64,000 bases of DNA from Ornithinimicrobium sediminis (GCF_021272345.1 NZ_JAJSDQ010000002.1:186001-250000), one strand, 5' to 3'. Shown: positions 44,329 through 52,767, counted from the stretch's first letter. Notes: generated by a model not told the origin, from the sequence alone. Translations and numbers: made by a program.

Positions 44329-45613
44329 CTGCGGCCTCCGGGGTCATGTCCCGCTCGCGCCAGTCGTCGGGCAGCAGGTGGTCGAGGACGTCGTCGACGC
44401 TGACCGCCCCGACGAGGCGGCCCTCGTCGTCGGTGACGGGGAGGGCGACCAGGTTGTAGGCGGCCAGCAGACGCGTGACCACCGGCAGGCTGGCCTGTGT
44501 GCCGATGGCGTCGACGCCCTTGTCGAGGATGCCGCCGATCGCCTCGTGGGGGGGCTCGCGCAGCAGCCGCTGGATGTGGACGAGCCCGAGGTACCTGCCG
44601 GTCGGGGTCTCGTGCGGCGGCCTGGCCACGAACACCAGCGAGGCCAGCGCCGGGGAGAGCTCCTCCCGGCGGACCACGGCCAGGGCCTCGGCGATGCTGG
44701 CGTCAGGCCCCAGGATCACCGGCTCGGTCGTCATCATGCCGCCCGCGGTGTCCTCGTCGTAGGTGAGCAGGCGACGGATCGGCGCGGCCTCGTCGGGCTC
44801 CATCAGCTGCAGGAGCTGCTCGGCCTTCTCCTCGGGCAGCTCGGAGATGAGGTCGGTCGCGTCGTCGGGCTCCATGGCCTCGAGCACGTCGGCGGCCCGC
44901 TTGATGTCGAGGTTGACCAGGATGTGCACCCGGTCGTCCTCCGGCAGCTCCTCCAGGACGTCGGCCAGCGTGGCGTCGTCCAGCGCGTCGGCGACCTCGC
45001 CCCGACGCTTGACCGAGAGCTCGTGGACCGCCTCCGCGAGGTCCGCGGGCTTGAGGTCCTCGTAGGCCTCGAGGAGGGCGTCGGCGGCCTGGACAGGCCC
45101 GCTGCTCGCCAGGCCCACGACCTCGTCGACGTCGACGAGGAGCGTCTCCCCACCGCGGCGCCGCAGGCGCAGGCCACGGTGCCGTCGCTCGTCCCCGTCG
45201 CCCTTGCGGCAGAAGACCTTGGTGATCCGCCAGTCCCGGTTGCGCTGCAGGTCCATCGCCAGGTCCACCACGACCGCGGGGAAGCCCTCGCCGTCATGGC
45301 GGACGGTGACGCGACGGTCCAGCAGCTCGGCCACCGCCAGGGTCTCGCCGCGACGCTGCTCGAAGCGCCGCATGTTGACCAGGCCCGTGGTGATGACCTG
45401 CCCGGCGTCGACACTGGTCACGCGGGTCATGGGGACGAAGACCCGGCGTCGGCCCGGCACCTCCACCACGAGCCCGATGACGGGAGGGGCCAGCTCGGAG
45501 GCGCGGCCGGAGAGGGCCACCACCACGTCGCGCACCCGGCCCACCTCGTCACCGAGCGGGTCGAAGACGCTGAGGCCGTTCAACCGGGCGACGAAGACGC
45601 GAGTGCTGCTCAC
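44321..45613 (-). CDS. Soluble MgtE-N and CBS-domain protein with PRC-barrel-like domain
   Basis: A 430-residue protein with the regulatory half of MgtE magnesium channels but no membrane part. A PRC-barrel-like N-terminus (RVFVARLNGLSVFDPLGDEV) and a middle domain precede the MgtE_N superhelix (LKPADLAEAVHELSVKRRGE, then LPEDDRVHILVNLD), and a CBS pair ends the protein (MMTTEPVILGPDASIAEAL, GAVSVDDVLDHLLPDD). In MgtE these domains sense Mg2+; here they may do so for another protein. The GTG at 45613 is set by TATCCT 6 nt upstream. Confidence 0.87.
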   Translation of the reverse strand: MSSTRVFVARLNGLSVFDPLGDEVGRVRDVVVALSGRASELAPPVIGLVVEVPGRRRVFVPMTRVTSVDAGQVITTGLVNMRRFEQRRGETLAVAELLDRRVTVRHDGEGFPAVVVDLAMDLQRNRDWRITKVFCRKGDGDERRHRGLRLRRRGGETLLVDVDEVVGLASSGPVQAADALLEAYEDLKPADLAEAVHELSVKRRGEVADALDDATLADVLEELPEDDRVHILVNLDIKRAADVLEAMEPDDATDLISELPEEKAEQLLQLMEPDEAAPIRRLLTYDEDTAGGMMTTEPVILGPDASIAEALAVVRREELSPALASLVFVARPPHETPTGRYLGLVHIQRLLREPPHEAIGGILDKGVDAIGTQASLPVVTRLLAAYNLVALPVTDDEGRLVGAVSVDDVLDHLLPDDWRERDMTPEAADV

Positions 45614-45625
45614 CGCTGCAGGATA
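45614..45625 (-). promoter_or_regulatory. Leaderless promoter -10 of the MgtE-N/CBS gene
   Basis: Minus-strand TATCCT (45625-45620), 6 nt, then GTG at 45613. Confidence 0.6.
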
Positions 45626-45744
45626 CCGAGCCGGGAGGGTCGGGTGACGGCGGTCACCCGCCCGGCGGGAATGCCTGCGGGCCCTGCGGCGCTGACCATG
45701 ATGCCCCTGAACTCGTCGAGACCACCGAAAGGTCGTCGCCCGCA

Positions 45745-45864
45745 ATGGCCATCCCCTCCGGGATCACGTACACCCCCGCCGCCGGACGTGCGTTCCGGCA
45801 TACCCACGCCGCCGAGGTGTCGCGCCGGCCCGTCAAGCCACGCCGCCGGCCCCGCCGGGGCTGA
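45745..45864 (+). CDS. Possible small basic protein of 39 residues
   Basis: An unrecognised ORF in an otherwise gene-free 369-bp region. It starts MAIPSGITYTPAAGRAFRH and ends in an Arg-rich tail ([13 protein letters not shown]). Third codon positions are about 90% G or C, as in genuine genes here, and a 9-bp-arm hairpin follows 27 bp after the stop. A GAAAGG site is present but 12 nt upstream, longer than usual. Composition alone could give an ORF of this size, so this is tentative. No function is proposed. Confidence 0.42.
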   Translation: MAIPSGITYTPAAGRAFRHTHAAEVSRRPVKPRRRPRRG

Positions 45865-45890
45865 GCACGCCTCAGCCTCACTGTGCGCCC

Positions 45891-45921
45891 AGCCCCCGTC
45901 CGGACCGCCGGCACGGGGGCT
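45891..45921 (+). terminator. Hairpin upstream of the YflT-like gene
   Basis: agcccccgt (45891-45899) pairs with acgggggct (45913-45921), 9-bp perfect arms with a 13-nt loop. It could terminate transcription of the small ORF at 45745. Confidence 0.5.
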
Positions 45922-45970
45922 TCGTCGTGCCTCACCGGCGCGAGGGACGGCACACGGGCGTCCATGATGA

Positions 45971-45982
45971 CAAAATGGGGAG
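45971..45982 (+). promoter_or_regulatory. Possible leaderless -10 of the YflT-like gene
   Basis: CAAAAT at 45971-45976, 6 nt, then GTG at 45983. Confidence 0.42.
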
Positions 45983-46489
45983 GTGACCTCCCCGATGCAG
46001 CAGGGCAAGCCTCGTCGCACCGCCGGCCTGACCCTCAACTACCCGATGTCCCTGGGCGTGTTCGACCGCTACGAGGACGCGCAGCGCGCGGTGGACTACC
46101 TCTCCGACGAGGAGTTCCCGGTCGAGAACTGCATGATCGTCGGCACCGAGCTGCGGCAGGTGGAGCGGGTCACCGGTCGTCTCAGCACCGGCCGTGTGGC
46201 CTTGGGCGGGCTGCTGTCCGGCGCCTGGCTGGGCCTCTTCGTCGGCCTCATCTTCGCGCTCTTCGCCACCCCGGGTGACACGCTCACCACGATCATGTGG
46301 TGCATCGCCTACGGCGCCGTGTTCGGGCTGGTCTGGGCGATGACCGGGTACGCGCTGACCCGGGGCAAGCGTGACTTCACCTCCGTCTCCCAGGTGGTGG
46401 CCACGCGGTACGAGCTGCTCACCGAGCACAAGTTCGCCCAGCAGGCGCGGGACCTGCTGGAGCGGATGCCCGCAGCGCCTCAGCGCTGA
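45983..46489 (+). CDS. General stress protein 17M/YflT-like membrane protein
   Basis: A 168-residue protein with a YflT-like N-terminal domain (SLGVFDRYEDAQRAVDYLSD, then PVENCMIVGTEL) and two membrane helices (LGLFVGLIFALFA and IAYGAVFGLVWAMTGYAL). Function is unknown; Bacillus relatives are stress-induced. The GTG at 45983 is supported by CAAAAT 6 nt upstream. An alternative ATG at 45995 lies directly after a perfect 17-bp hairpin (ggggagg-tga-cctcccc), which would hide its binding site. The 3-prime end overlaps aminopeptidase P by 10 bp. Confidence 0.83.
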   Translation: MTSPMQQGKPRRTAGLTLNYPMSLGVFDRYEDAQRAVDYLSDEEFPVENCMIVGTELRQVERVTGRLSTGRVALGGLLSGAWLGLFVGLIFALFATPGDTLTTIMWCIAYGAVFGLVWAMTGYALTRGKRDFTSVSQVVATRYELLTEHKFAQQARDLLERMPAAPQR

Positions 46490-47976
46490 CCCCCTGCGCG
46501 CACCCACCTCTCCACGTCGTCGGCCGTGCGAGGCAGCATCGCGGACAGGTTGCGGCAGCCGTCGGCGGTGATGACGACGTCGTCCTCGATGCGCACCCCG
46601 ATGCCCCGCAGCTCCTCGGGCACGAGCTCGTCGTCCGACTTGAAGTAGAGGCCAGGCTCGACCGTGAGCACCATGCCCTCGCGCAGCTCGGCGTCCAGGT
46701 AGTCGGCACGCAGGGCCTGCGCGCAGTCGTGGACGTCGATGCCGAGGTGATGGCTGGTCCCGTGGACCATCCACCGCCGGTGGAACTGGCCACGCTCCTC
46801 GTGCAGGGTCTCCTCCACGTCGACCCCCTCGGGCAGCAGACCCCAGTCGTGCAGGGCCTCGGCGACCACGGCGATCGCGGCCGCGTGGATGTCACTGAAC
46901 CTGTTGCCCGGACGGGCCGCAGCCAGGCCGGCCTCCTGGGCCGCCAGCACGGCGTCGTAGACTCGCCGCTGTGCCTCGGTGAAGGTGCCGTTGGCCGGGA
47001 GCGTGCGGGTGACGTCGGCGGTGTAGAGCGCGTCCGTCTCGACACCGGCGTCGACCAGGACCAGGTCCCCGTCGCGCACCTCTCCGGTGTTCCGGATCCA
47101 GTGCAGGGTGGTGGCGTGGTCGCCGGCGGCACAGATGGAGTCGTAGCCCACACCGTTGCCTCGGTGCCTGGCGTGCAGCCCGAACAGGCCCTCCACCCAG
47201 CGTTCTCCCCGACCCCGGCGGATCGCCTCGGGCAGGCCGGCGACCACGGCGTCGAACGCCTCGGCGGTGGCCTCCACGGCCTCCTCCATCCGGGCGACCT
47301 CCCACTCGTCCTTGACCAGCCGCAGCGTGGACAGGAAGCGCGCCAGGGCCAGGTCCTGCTCGGTCTGCTCCTCTGCGGAGACCGTCTCCGCCGCCTGCGC
47401 CCGCGCCTGCTCCACCAGGGATGTGACCTCCTGGTCGGCGTCGCGCACGACGCGCACGCCGACCGAGCCCACATCCTTGGCAAGCGCGTCCGACAGCTCG
47501 TCCAGGTGCCGCGTGGTGACGCCCAGCTCGGTGGCCGCGGTCCGCAGGGTGGGCCGGTCGCCGACCCAGAACTCCCCGACGCGCGAGTCGGCGAAGGACT
47601 CGTCGCTGTCCCTGTCGGCCGGCGGACGGAAGTAGAGCACCGGCTCATGACCACCCTCTGCGAGGGGCTCCAGCACGAGCACCGCGTCCGGCTCACGGTC
47701 GGCACCCAGGCCGGTGAGGTGCGCGAAGGCGCTGTGCGGGCGGAAGACGTAGTCGGTGTCGTTGCTGCGGACCTTGAAGCCACCGGCAGGGACGACCAGA
47801 CGCTCGCCGGGGAACGCGGCGGACACGGCGTCCCGTCGTGCGACGGCATACCGTGCCGCCTCCGTCAGGTCGGGGCGTGCGTCGGCGCGCGCCGCCCAGC
47901 CCTGGGTCATGAAACGTCGGAAGGCCGCCCCCGTGGGGCGGCTGCGGTGCTCGGCCTTGGGCTGCTTCTCACTCAC
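46480..47976 (-). CDS. pepP: Xaa-Pro aminopeptidase (aminopeptidase P)
   Basis: M24-family dimetal peptidase of 498 residues that removes N-terminal residues before proline. The N-terminal creatinase-like domain spans about residues 30-220. The pita-bread domain keeps the five metal ligands: Asp in LVDAGVE and TADVTR, His in THSSHHLGID-like HGTSHHLGIDVHD, Glu in TVEPGLYF and Glu in VRIEDDVV. The GTG start has CACGAT 6 nt upstream. Length and architecture are normal for actinobacteria. Confidence 0.94.
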   Translation of the reverse strand: MSEKQPKAEHRSRPTGAAFRRFMTQGWAARADARPDLTEAARYAVARRDAVSAAFPGERLVVPAGGFKVRSNDTDYVFRPHSAFAHLTGLGADREPDAVLVLEPLAEGGHEPVLYFRPPADRDSDESFADSRVGEFWVGDRPTLRTAATELGVTTRHLDELSDALAKDVGSVGVRVVRDADQEVTSLVEQARAQAAETVSAEEQTEQDLALARFLSTLRLVKDEWEVARMEEAVEATAEAFDAVVAGLPEAIRRGRGERWVEGLFGLHARHRGNGVGYDSICAAGDHATTLHWIRNTGEVRDGDLVLVDAGVETDALYTADVTRTLPANGTFTEAQRRVYDAVLAAQEAGLAAARPGNRFSDIHAAAIAVVAEALHDWGLLPEGVDVEETLHEERGQFHRRWMVHGTSHHLGIDVHDCAQALRADYLDAELREGMVLTVEPGLYFKSDDELVPEELRGIGVRIEDDVVITADGCRNLSAMLPRTADDVERWVRAGGQR

Positions 47977-47988
47977 CCCGCCATCGTG
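47977..47988 (-). promoter_or_regulatory. Possible leaderless -10 of pepP
   Basis: Minus-strand CACGAT (47988-47983), 6 nt, then GTG at 47976. It lies 35 bp from the divergent thrE-like -10. Confidence 0.42.
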
Positions 47989-48022
47989 GCATGGAGTTTT
48001 CGCTCCCGTCGCCCCGCCTGCC

Positions 48023-48034
48023 TACGCTGAGGGC
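48023..48034 (+). promoter_or_regulatory. Leaderless promoter -10 of the ThrE-like gene
   Basis: TACGCT at 48023-48028, 6 nt, then GTG at 48035. Confidence 0.6.
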
Positions 48035-49543
48035 GTGACGCAGCAGCCCCCCCGGCACGACGCCGCCCTCCCTGGTCGCACCGAGATCACCGGACCCATG
48101 GTGAGGCCCGCGACGAACGTCGGTCGGGTCTGGCGCGCCAAGGCGCAGTGGGCGGTGCGCGGGCTCGGTCCGCCCACCGTGCCCCTCGCGCTGCCGGGCA
48201 GTGACGACGACCTGTCCCAGCGTCACGCCCGTTCCGTGATCGACCTCGCGCTGCGCATCGGTGAGGCTCTCCTGAGCACCGGCGCCTCGGCTGCGGACGT
48301 CGTCACCACCGTCCTGCGGCTGACCTACGCCTATGGCGTGCGCTCGGCGCACGTCGACATCACCTACACCTCCATCTCGGTGTCGATCCAGCGCGGGGTC
48401 GACGAGGACCCCCTGGCCGTCATGCGCGTCATCAAGACGCGCTCGCCCGACTACTCACGGCTGGAGCAGATCCAGCTGCTCGTGGACGACGTCGCCGGCA
48501 GAGCGCGGCGCGGGGAGGAGATGCGCCCGGTCGAGGAGGCCCGGCAGGACCTCGGTGACATCCTCTCGGCGCCGCACCCCTACCGGCGCTGGGTGGTGAC
48601 GATGGGCCAGGTGCTGATCGCCGTCGGGGTCGTCGTCCTGTTCGGAGGAGGGCCCGGCATGTGGGTCGTCGCCGGGCTCAGCGCGGCCATCGTCGACCGG
48701 GTGCAGCGGCTGCTGCACTCGGCAGGGGTCGCCGCCTTCTTCAGCCAGGCCGTGAGCGCCGGCATCCCCACGACGATCGCGGTCCTGCTGTTCACCCTGG
48801 ACGACGTCGGGCTGTCGGTGCCCGGGGTCGACTCGCCCTCGCTGGTCGTCATCTCAGGGATCATCGTGCTGCTGGCCGGCCTGGGGGTCATGGGTGCAGC
48901 CCAGGACGCGGTCGACGGCTACTACGTGACGGCGGGAGCCCGCGGCCTGGAGGTCGTCATGATGACCCTGGGCATCGCGATCGGTATCTCGGCCGTTCTC
49001 GCTACCGCCAACCGCCTGGGCGTCCCGATGGAGATCGCGCCCTTCATCGCGCTCGGCGGCTCACCGGTCCTCGGCACCATCGGTGCGACGGTGGTGGCCA
49101 TCGGGTTCTCCCTGTCGAGCTACAGCGGCCCGCGGGCGACGGCCGTCGCAGCGGCGCTGGGGGCCGTCGCCTGGGTCGCGTTAGAGCTGGTGTCGGTGCT
49201 CGGCGTGGGCACGACGGCCACGGTCACCGCCGCAGCGACGGTGGTCGGGGTGCTCGGACACACCGTCTACCGGGTGCTGCGGGTCCCGGAGCTCGCGATC
49301 ACGACGGCAGCCATCGTCAGCCTGCTGCCCGGCCTCGCGGTCTACCGCGGTCTCTTCTACATCATGTCGGACTCGCCGCAGCTGGTCACTGCTGCGGCGA
49401 TGGAGTTCGTCACGGCGGCGTCGACCGGGCTGGGGCTCGCGGCCGGGCTGTCCCTGGGTGCCTACGCGGCGCGCCGTAGGTTCGGCCTCGACCGTGCCTC
49501 GATCCGGGCACGCCGACGGTCGGTGGGTGCCTACCGCTCCTGA
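48035..49543 (+). CDS. Threonine/serine exporter family protein (ThrE-like)
   Basis: A 502-residue membrane protein of the ThrE family. An N-terminal cytosolic ThrE domain (LALRIGEALLSTGASAADV, then VDITYTSISVSIQRG) is followed by about ten hydrophobic segments from residue 190 onwards, including GPGMWVVAGLSAAIVDRVQR. In Corynebacterium ThrE exports threonine and serine; substrate here is inferred. GTG 48035 is chosen by the TACGCT module; an in-frame start further upstream lies inside the divergent gene. Confidence 0.9.
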   Translation: MTQQPPRHDAALPGRTEITGPMVRPATNVGRVWRAKAQWAVRGLGPPTVPLALPGSDDDLSQRHARSVIDLALRIGEALLSTGASAADVVTTVLRLTYAYGVRSAHVDITYTSISVSIQRGVDEDPLAVMRVIKTRSPDYSRLEQIQLLVDDVAGRARRGEEMRPVEEARQDLGDILSAPHPYRRWVVTMGQVLIAVGVVVLFGGGPGMWVVAGLSAAIVDRVQRLLHSAGVAAFFSQAVSAGIPTTIAVLLFTLDDVGLSVPGVDSPSLVVISGIIVLLAGLGVMGAAQDAVDGYYVTAGARGLEVVMMTLGIAIGISAVLATANRLGVPMEIAPFIALGGSPVLGTIGATVVAIGFSLSSYSGPRATAVAAALGAVAWVALELVSVLGVGTTATVTAAATVVGVLGHTVYRVLRVPELAITTAAIVSLLPGLAVYRGLFYIMSDSPQLVTAAAMEFVTAASTGLGLAAGLSLGAYAARRRFGLDRASIRARRRSVGAYRS

Positions 49544-49562
49544 GGCACGCGCTCCCCCGAGC

Positions 49563-50195
49563 TCACTGCCAGGTCCAGGAGCCGAGGATCTCCTCCAGCT
49601 CGGCCTGCGCCTCCTCGAGCCTGCTCTCCGCGGCGGACAGCGTGAGGATGTACAGCGAGTCCTCGTGCTCGACCCAGCGCTGGACCTGCACGATGTCGAC
49701 GTCCTCGACGGTCCGGGTCAGCTGGTAGCCGTACGCGGTGCGGCCGTCGATCTCGATGTCCTCGAGCATCTCGTGGCTGCCGTCCTCGCCCGCGATCGTC
49801 TCAGCCGCCTCCTCGATGGCCTCCTCGAGGTCGGAGATGGGCTCCTCGGTGACGACGACGAGGTTGGTGAAGAAGTCGTCGGTGCGCTCGTCGGCCCTCG
49901 CGGCCGCGACGGCGTCGGCGCCGGCCTGGTCGCCCGCGTCGCTCCACTCCTGAGGGACCTCGAAGGAGAACGCGTCGTCGGCGGAGGTGACGGGAGCCGG
50001 TGCCTCGGTGGTGGACTCCGCGTCGTCGGGCGGAGACGTCGTGACCGCCGCGTCGTCCGGCGCGGAGGTCTCCTGGACGTCGGTGACCGGGTCGGCGGAC
50101 CCTGCAGGGTCGTCCTCCCCGGAGCACCCGGTGAGGAGGGCCAGGGACAGTGCCACGGTCGTCGGGACGACCCAGGCGCGGGCGCGGTTGCTCAT
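49563..50195 (-). CDS. Secreted lipoprotein of unknown function
   Basis: A 210-residue lipoprotein: signal peptide with lipobox LLTGC (Cys24), then about 55 residues rich in Asp, Thr, Ser and Pro, and a folded part starting AFSFEVPQEWSDAG that resembles PsbP/DUF1795-like lipoproteins (LpqN-like). The C-terminus is a Glu-rich helix ending LGSWTW. Ligand unknown. The ATG has GGAGGAG upstream. A CATACT -10 candidate on the minus strand (50257-50252) gives a leader of about 50 nt. Confidence 0.82.
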   Translation of the reverse strand: MSNRARAWVVPTTVALSLALLTGCSGEDDPAGSADPVTDVQETSAPDDAAVTTSPPDDAESTTEAPAPVTSADDAFSFEVPQEWSDAGDQAGADAVAAARADERTDDFFTNLVVVTEEPISDLEEAIEEAAETIAGEDGSHEMLEDIEIDGRTAYGYQLTRTVEDVDIVQVQRWVEHEDSLYILTLSAAESRLEEAQAELEEILGSWTWQ

Positions 50196-50252
50196 CTGAC
50201 TCCTCCGGGCAGGCACCCGAGCGCGGGCACCGTCAGCGTGCGGACGGTCTCA

Positions 50253-50275
50253 GTATGCCGATCTTCCTGGCATAC
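50253..50275. promoter_or_regulatory. Inverted repeat spanning the divergent promoters of the lipoprotein and PHP genes
   Basis: gtatgcc (50253-50259), 9 nt, ggcatac (50269-50275). The left arm overlaps the lipoprotein -10 and the right arm overlaps the PHP -10 (TACCGT from 50273). A regulator binding here could control both genes, but each arm is also a copy of a word common across the window. Confidence 0.4.
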
Positions 50276-50284
50276 CGTGCAGTC
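50273..50284 (+). promoter_or_regulatory. Leaderless promoter -10 of the PHP gene
   Basis: TACCGT at 50273-50278, 6 nt, then ATG at 50285. Confidence 0.6.
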
Positions 50285-51157
50285 ATGTCATCCATCGGTC
50301 CGGTCATCGACCTGCACACCCACTCCCGTTGCAGTGACGGCACGGACACCCCCGCGGAGGTGATGCACGCGGCGGTCCGCGCGCGCGTCGACGTGGTGGC
50401 GCTCACCGACCACGACGTGGTGACGGGATGGGACGAGGCCGAACAGGCGGCGACGGAGCTCGGCATCGTGCTGGTGCCGGGCATCGAGGTGTCCTGCCAG
50501 GTCTCCGGCGTCTCGGTGCACCTCCTGGCCTACCTGCCCGACCCGGACGAGCCCGGGCTCCGCAGCACGCTGGAGGCGGTCAGGAGGCACCGGGACACGC
50601 GGATCCAGCGCACCGTCGAGCTGCTGGCCGCGGACGGGTACCCCGTCGACTACTCAGACGTCGTGGCCCATGCCGGCGCGGGCGCCACGCTGGGACGGCC
50701 CCACGTCGCGGACGCGCTGGTGCGTGCCGGGCGCTACCCCGACCGCGACGCGGCCTTCACCGACGTGCTGCACGGGCGCAGCCGCTACTACGTGCAGCAC
50801 TGGGCCCCGGACCCGGTCGAGGCGGTGCAGATGGTGGCCGCGGCGGGGGGAGTGCCGGTCATGGCACACCCCTTCGCCGCGGCTCGGGGCCGGACGGTCG
50901 GGGACGAGGTCATCGAGGCCATGGTCGAGGCCGGGCTGCGCGGTCTGGAGGTGGACCACCGCGACCACGGGGCCGCCGAGCGCGCGCACGCCCGTCGTCT
51001 GTGCCGTCGGCTCGGGCTGCTCGCCACGGGGGCCAGCGACTACCACGGGCTGGGCAAGCCCAACCGCCTCGGGGAGAACACCACCTCACCGGAGGTCCTG
51101 CAGGCGATCGTCTCCCTGGCCTCCGGCACGTCGACGCGGGGCGCTCCGCTCCGGTGA
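50285..51157 (+). CDS. PHP domain phosphoesterase (TrpH/RNase AM-like)
   Basis: Metal-dependent phosphoesterase of 290 residues. PHP motifs are IDLHTHSRCSDGTDTP (motif I), ALTDHDVVTG (II), VPGIEVSC (III), VMAHPFA and the C-terminal GASDYHG. E. coli YciV, of the same layout, acts on 3-prime,5-prime-nucleoside bisphosphates and RNA 5-prime ends; activity here is inferred. ATG 50285 is fixed by TACCGT 6 nt upstream; longer in-frame starts reach into the divergent promoter region. Confidence 0.92.
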   Translation: MSSIGPVIDLHTHSRCSDGTDTPAEVMHAAVRARVDVVALTDHDVVTGWDEAEQAATELGIVLVPGIEVSCQVSGVSVHLLAYLPDPDEPGLRSTLEAVRRHRDTRIQRTVELLAADGYPVDYSDVVAHAGAGATLGRPHVADALVRAGRYPDRDAAFTDVLHGRSRYYVQHWAPDPVEAVQMVAAAGGVPVMAHPFAAARGRTVGDEVIEAMVEAGLRGLEVDHRDHGAAERAHARRLCRRLGLLATGASDYHGLGKPNRLGENTTSPEVLQAIVSLASGTSTRGAPLR

Positions 51158-51185
51158 CTCCCGCCCCCGGGCTCCCGACGTCGGC

Positions 51186-52640
51186 TCACTCGCCCGAGGC
51201 GGAGGCCTCCCTGCCCGGGGTGGTGCGGCGCCGGCGGCGGCGTGACCCGCCCTCGCCCGAGCCCTGGGCCGGTCCGCGGCTGCGGCCGCCACCGGAACGT
51301 GCGCCGGAGGAGCGTCCCTGGGTCTGGCCGCGCTCCGGGCGACGGGTCCGCCTGCCCCCCGGACCGTCCAGGTCCTCCACCTGCTCCGCCTCCAGACCGG
51401 CACGGGTCCGTGCCGACTTCGGCAGGGCCCCGGTCGTCCCGGTCGGGATGTCGAGCACGGAGTAGAGGTGCGACGAGGACGAGTAGGTCTCCTCGGGCTC
51501 GGGGATGCCGAGGTCCAGGGCCTTGTTGATCATCGCCCAGCGGTGCAGGTCGTCCCAGTCGACGAAGGTGATGGCGATGCCGGTCGCCCCGGCGCGGCCG
51601 GTGCGACCGATGCGGTGCAGGTAGGTCTTCTCGTCCTCCGGGCACTGGAAGTTGATGACGTGGGTGACGGCTTCGACGTCGATGCCGCGGGCGGCGACGT
51701 CGGTGGCCACGAGGACGTCGATCTTGCCGCCACGGAACGCCCGGAGCGCCTGCTCACGGGCTCCCTGCCCGAGGTCGCCGTGGATGGCCGCCGCGGCGAA
51801 CCCGCGCGCGGCCAGGTCGTCGGCGACCTTGGCGGCCGTGCGCTTGGTGCGGGTGAAGACGATCGTGAGACCACGCTCCCGCGCCTGGAGGATGCGGGCC
51901 AGCATCTCCACCTTGTCCATTGCGTGCGCGCGGAAGACGAACTGCTCCACCGCGGCGACGGTGGCGCCCTCGTCACCCTCGGCCATCGCGCGGATGTGGG
52001 TGGGCTGGGTCATGTAGCCGCGGGCCAGGGAGACCACGGCCCCCGGCATGGTGGCGCTGAAGAGCATCGTCTGGCGCCCCGCGGGGGTCATGGCCAGGAT
52101 CTTCTCGACGTCGGGCAGGAAGCCCAGGTCGAGCATCTCGTCGGCCTCGTCGAGCACGACCGTCCGCGCGTGTCCCAGGGACAGATGGCCCTTCTGGGCC
52201 AGGTCGATGAGGCGGCCCGGGGTGCCGACGACCACCTCCACGCCCTTCTGCAGCGCCTCGATCTGCGGCTCGTAGGCGCGGCCGCCGTAGACGGTGAGGA
52301 CGCGGACGCCGCGGCGGGCGCCGGCACGGGTGATGTCCTGTGAGACCTGCACCGCGAGCTCGCGCGTGGGGGCGACGGCCAGCGCCTGAGGGGCGCCGGG
52401 GACGGCCAGGGAGGAGAACCCGGGGTCCGAGGGGGCCACGACCCGTTGCAGGATCGGGATGCCGAACCCGAGGGTCTTGCCGGTGCCGGTCTTGGCCTGG
52501 CCGATGATGTCGTGCCCGCCGAGGGCGACCGGGAGCGTCATCGCCTGGATCGGGAAGGGGTGGGTGATCCCGTGGTCGGCCAGCGCGGCCACGACGTCGG
52601 GGTGGATGCCGAAATCGGCAAAGCTGCGGTGCTCTTCCAT
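51186..52640 (-). CDS. rhlE: DEAD-box RNA helicase (RhlE/CshA type)
   Basis: ATP-dependent RNA helicase of 484 residues. Motifs: Q-motif FADFGIHP...PFPIQ, AKTGTGKT, PTRELA, DEAD, SAT, the helicase C domain and HRIGRTGRAG. The C-terminal 65 residues are a basic Arg/Gly-rich tail (GGRRTRRPERGQTQGRSSG), typical of RNA-binding tails. The ATG has AGAGGA with a 5-nt spacer and, unlike many neighbours, a leader of about 120 nt. Position next to a ferritin-like gene matches Rv3211-Rv3210c. Confidence 0.94.
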   Translation of the reverse strand: MEEHRSFADFGIHPDVVAALADHGITHPFPIQAMTLPVALGGHDIIGQAKTGTGKTLGFGIPILQRVVAPSDPGFSSLAVPGAPQALAVAPTRELAVQVSQDITRAGARRGVRVLTVYGGRAYEPQIEALQKGVEVVVGTPGRLIDLAQKGHLSLGHARTVVLDEADEMLDLGFLPDVEKILAMTPAGRQTMLFSATMPGAVVSLARGYMTQPTHIRAMAEGDEGATVAAVEQFVFRAHAMDKVEMLARILQARERGLTIVFTRTKRTAAKVADDLAARGFAAAAIHGDLGQGAREQALRAFRGGKIDVLVATDVAARGIDVEAVTHVINFQCPEDEKTYLHRIGRTGRAGATGIAITFVDWDDLHRWAMINKALDLGIPEPEETYSSSSHLYSVLDIPTGTTGALPKSARTRAGLEAEQVEDLDGPGGRRTRRPERGQTQGRSSGARSGGGRSRGPAQGSGEGGSRRRRRRTTPGREASASGE

Positions 52641-52761
52641 GAAGGTCCTCTGATCGGTGGTCGCGGCGCGGGAGACGCCGCGAAGCGGCGGAGCCGATCG
52701 GGGTTTTCTCCTGCAGGCCGCGCCGGCGGCCACTCCGTTCGTGCCGACCGGGCACCGTGGT
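52641..52761 (-). promoter_or_regulatory. Long structured 5-prime leader of the DEAD-box helicase mRNA
   Basis: If transcription starts about 7 nt after the TACACT -10 (52768-52773), the leader is about 120 nt. It contains gccgc-ttc-gcggc near 52678-52690 inside a wider gatcgg...ccgatc pairing close to the start codon. Autoregulation or cold-induced control is possible but unproven. Confidence 0.4.
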
Positions 52762-52767
52762 GCCTCC

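Noticed and set aside
45654-45965. 103-codon minus-strand frame in the gap before the YflT-like gene
   Set aside because: No binding site and no gene-like codon pattern; the plus-strand 39-codon ORF fits coding bias better.
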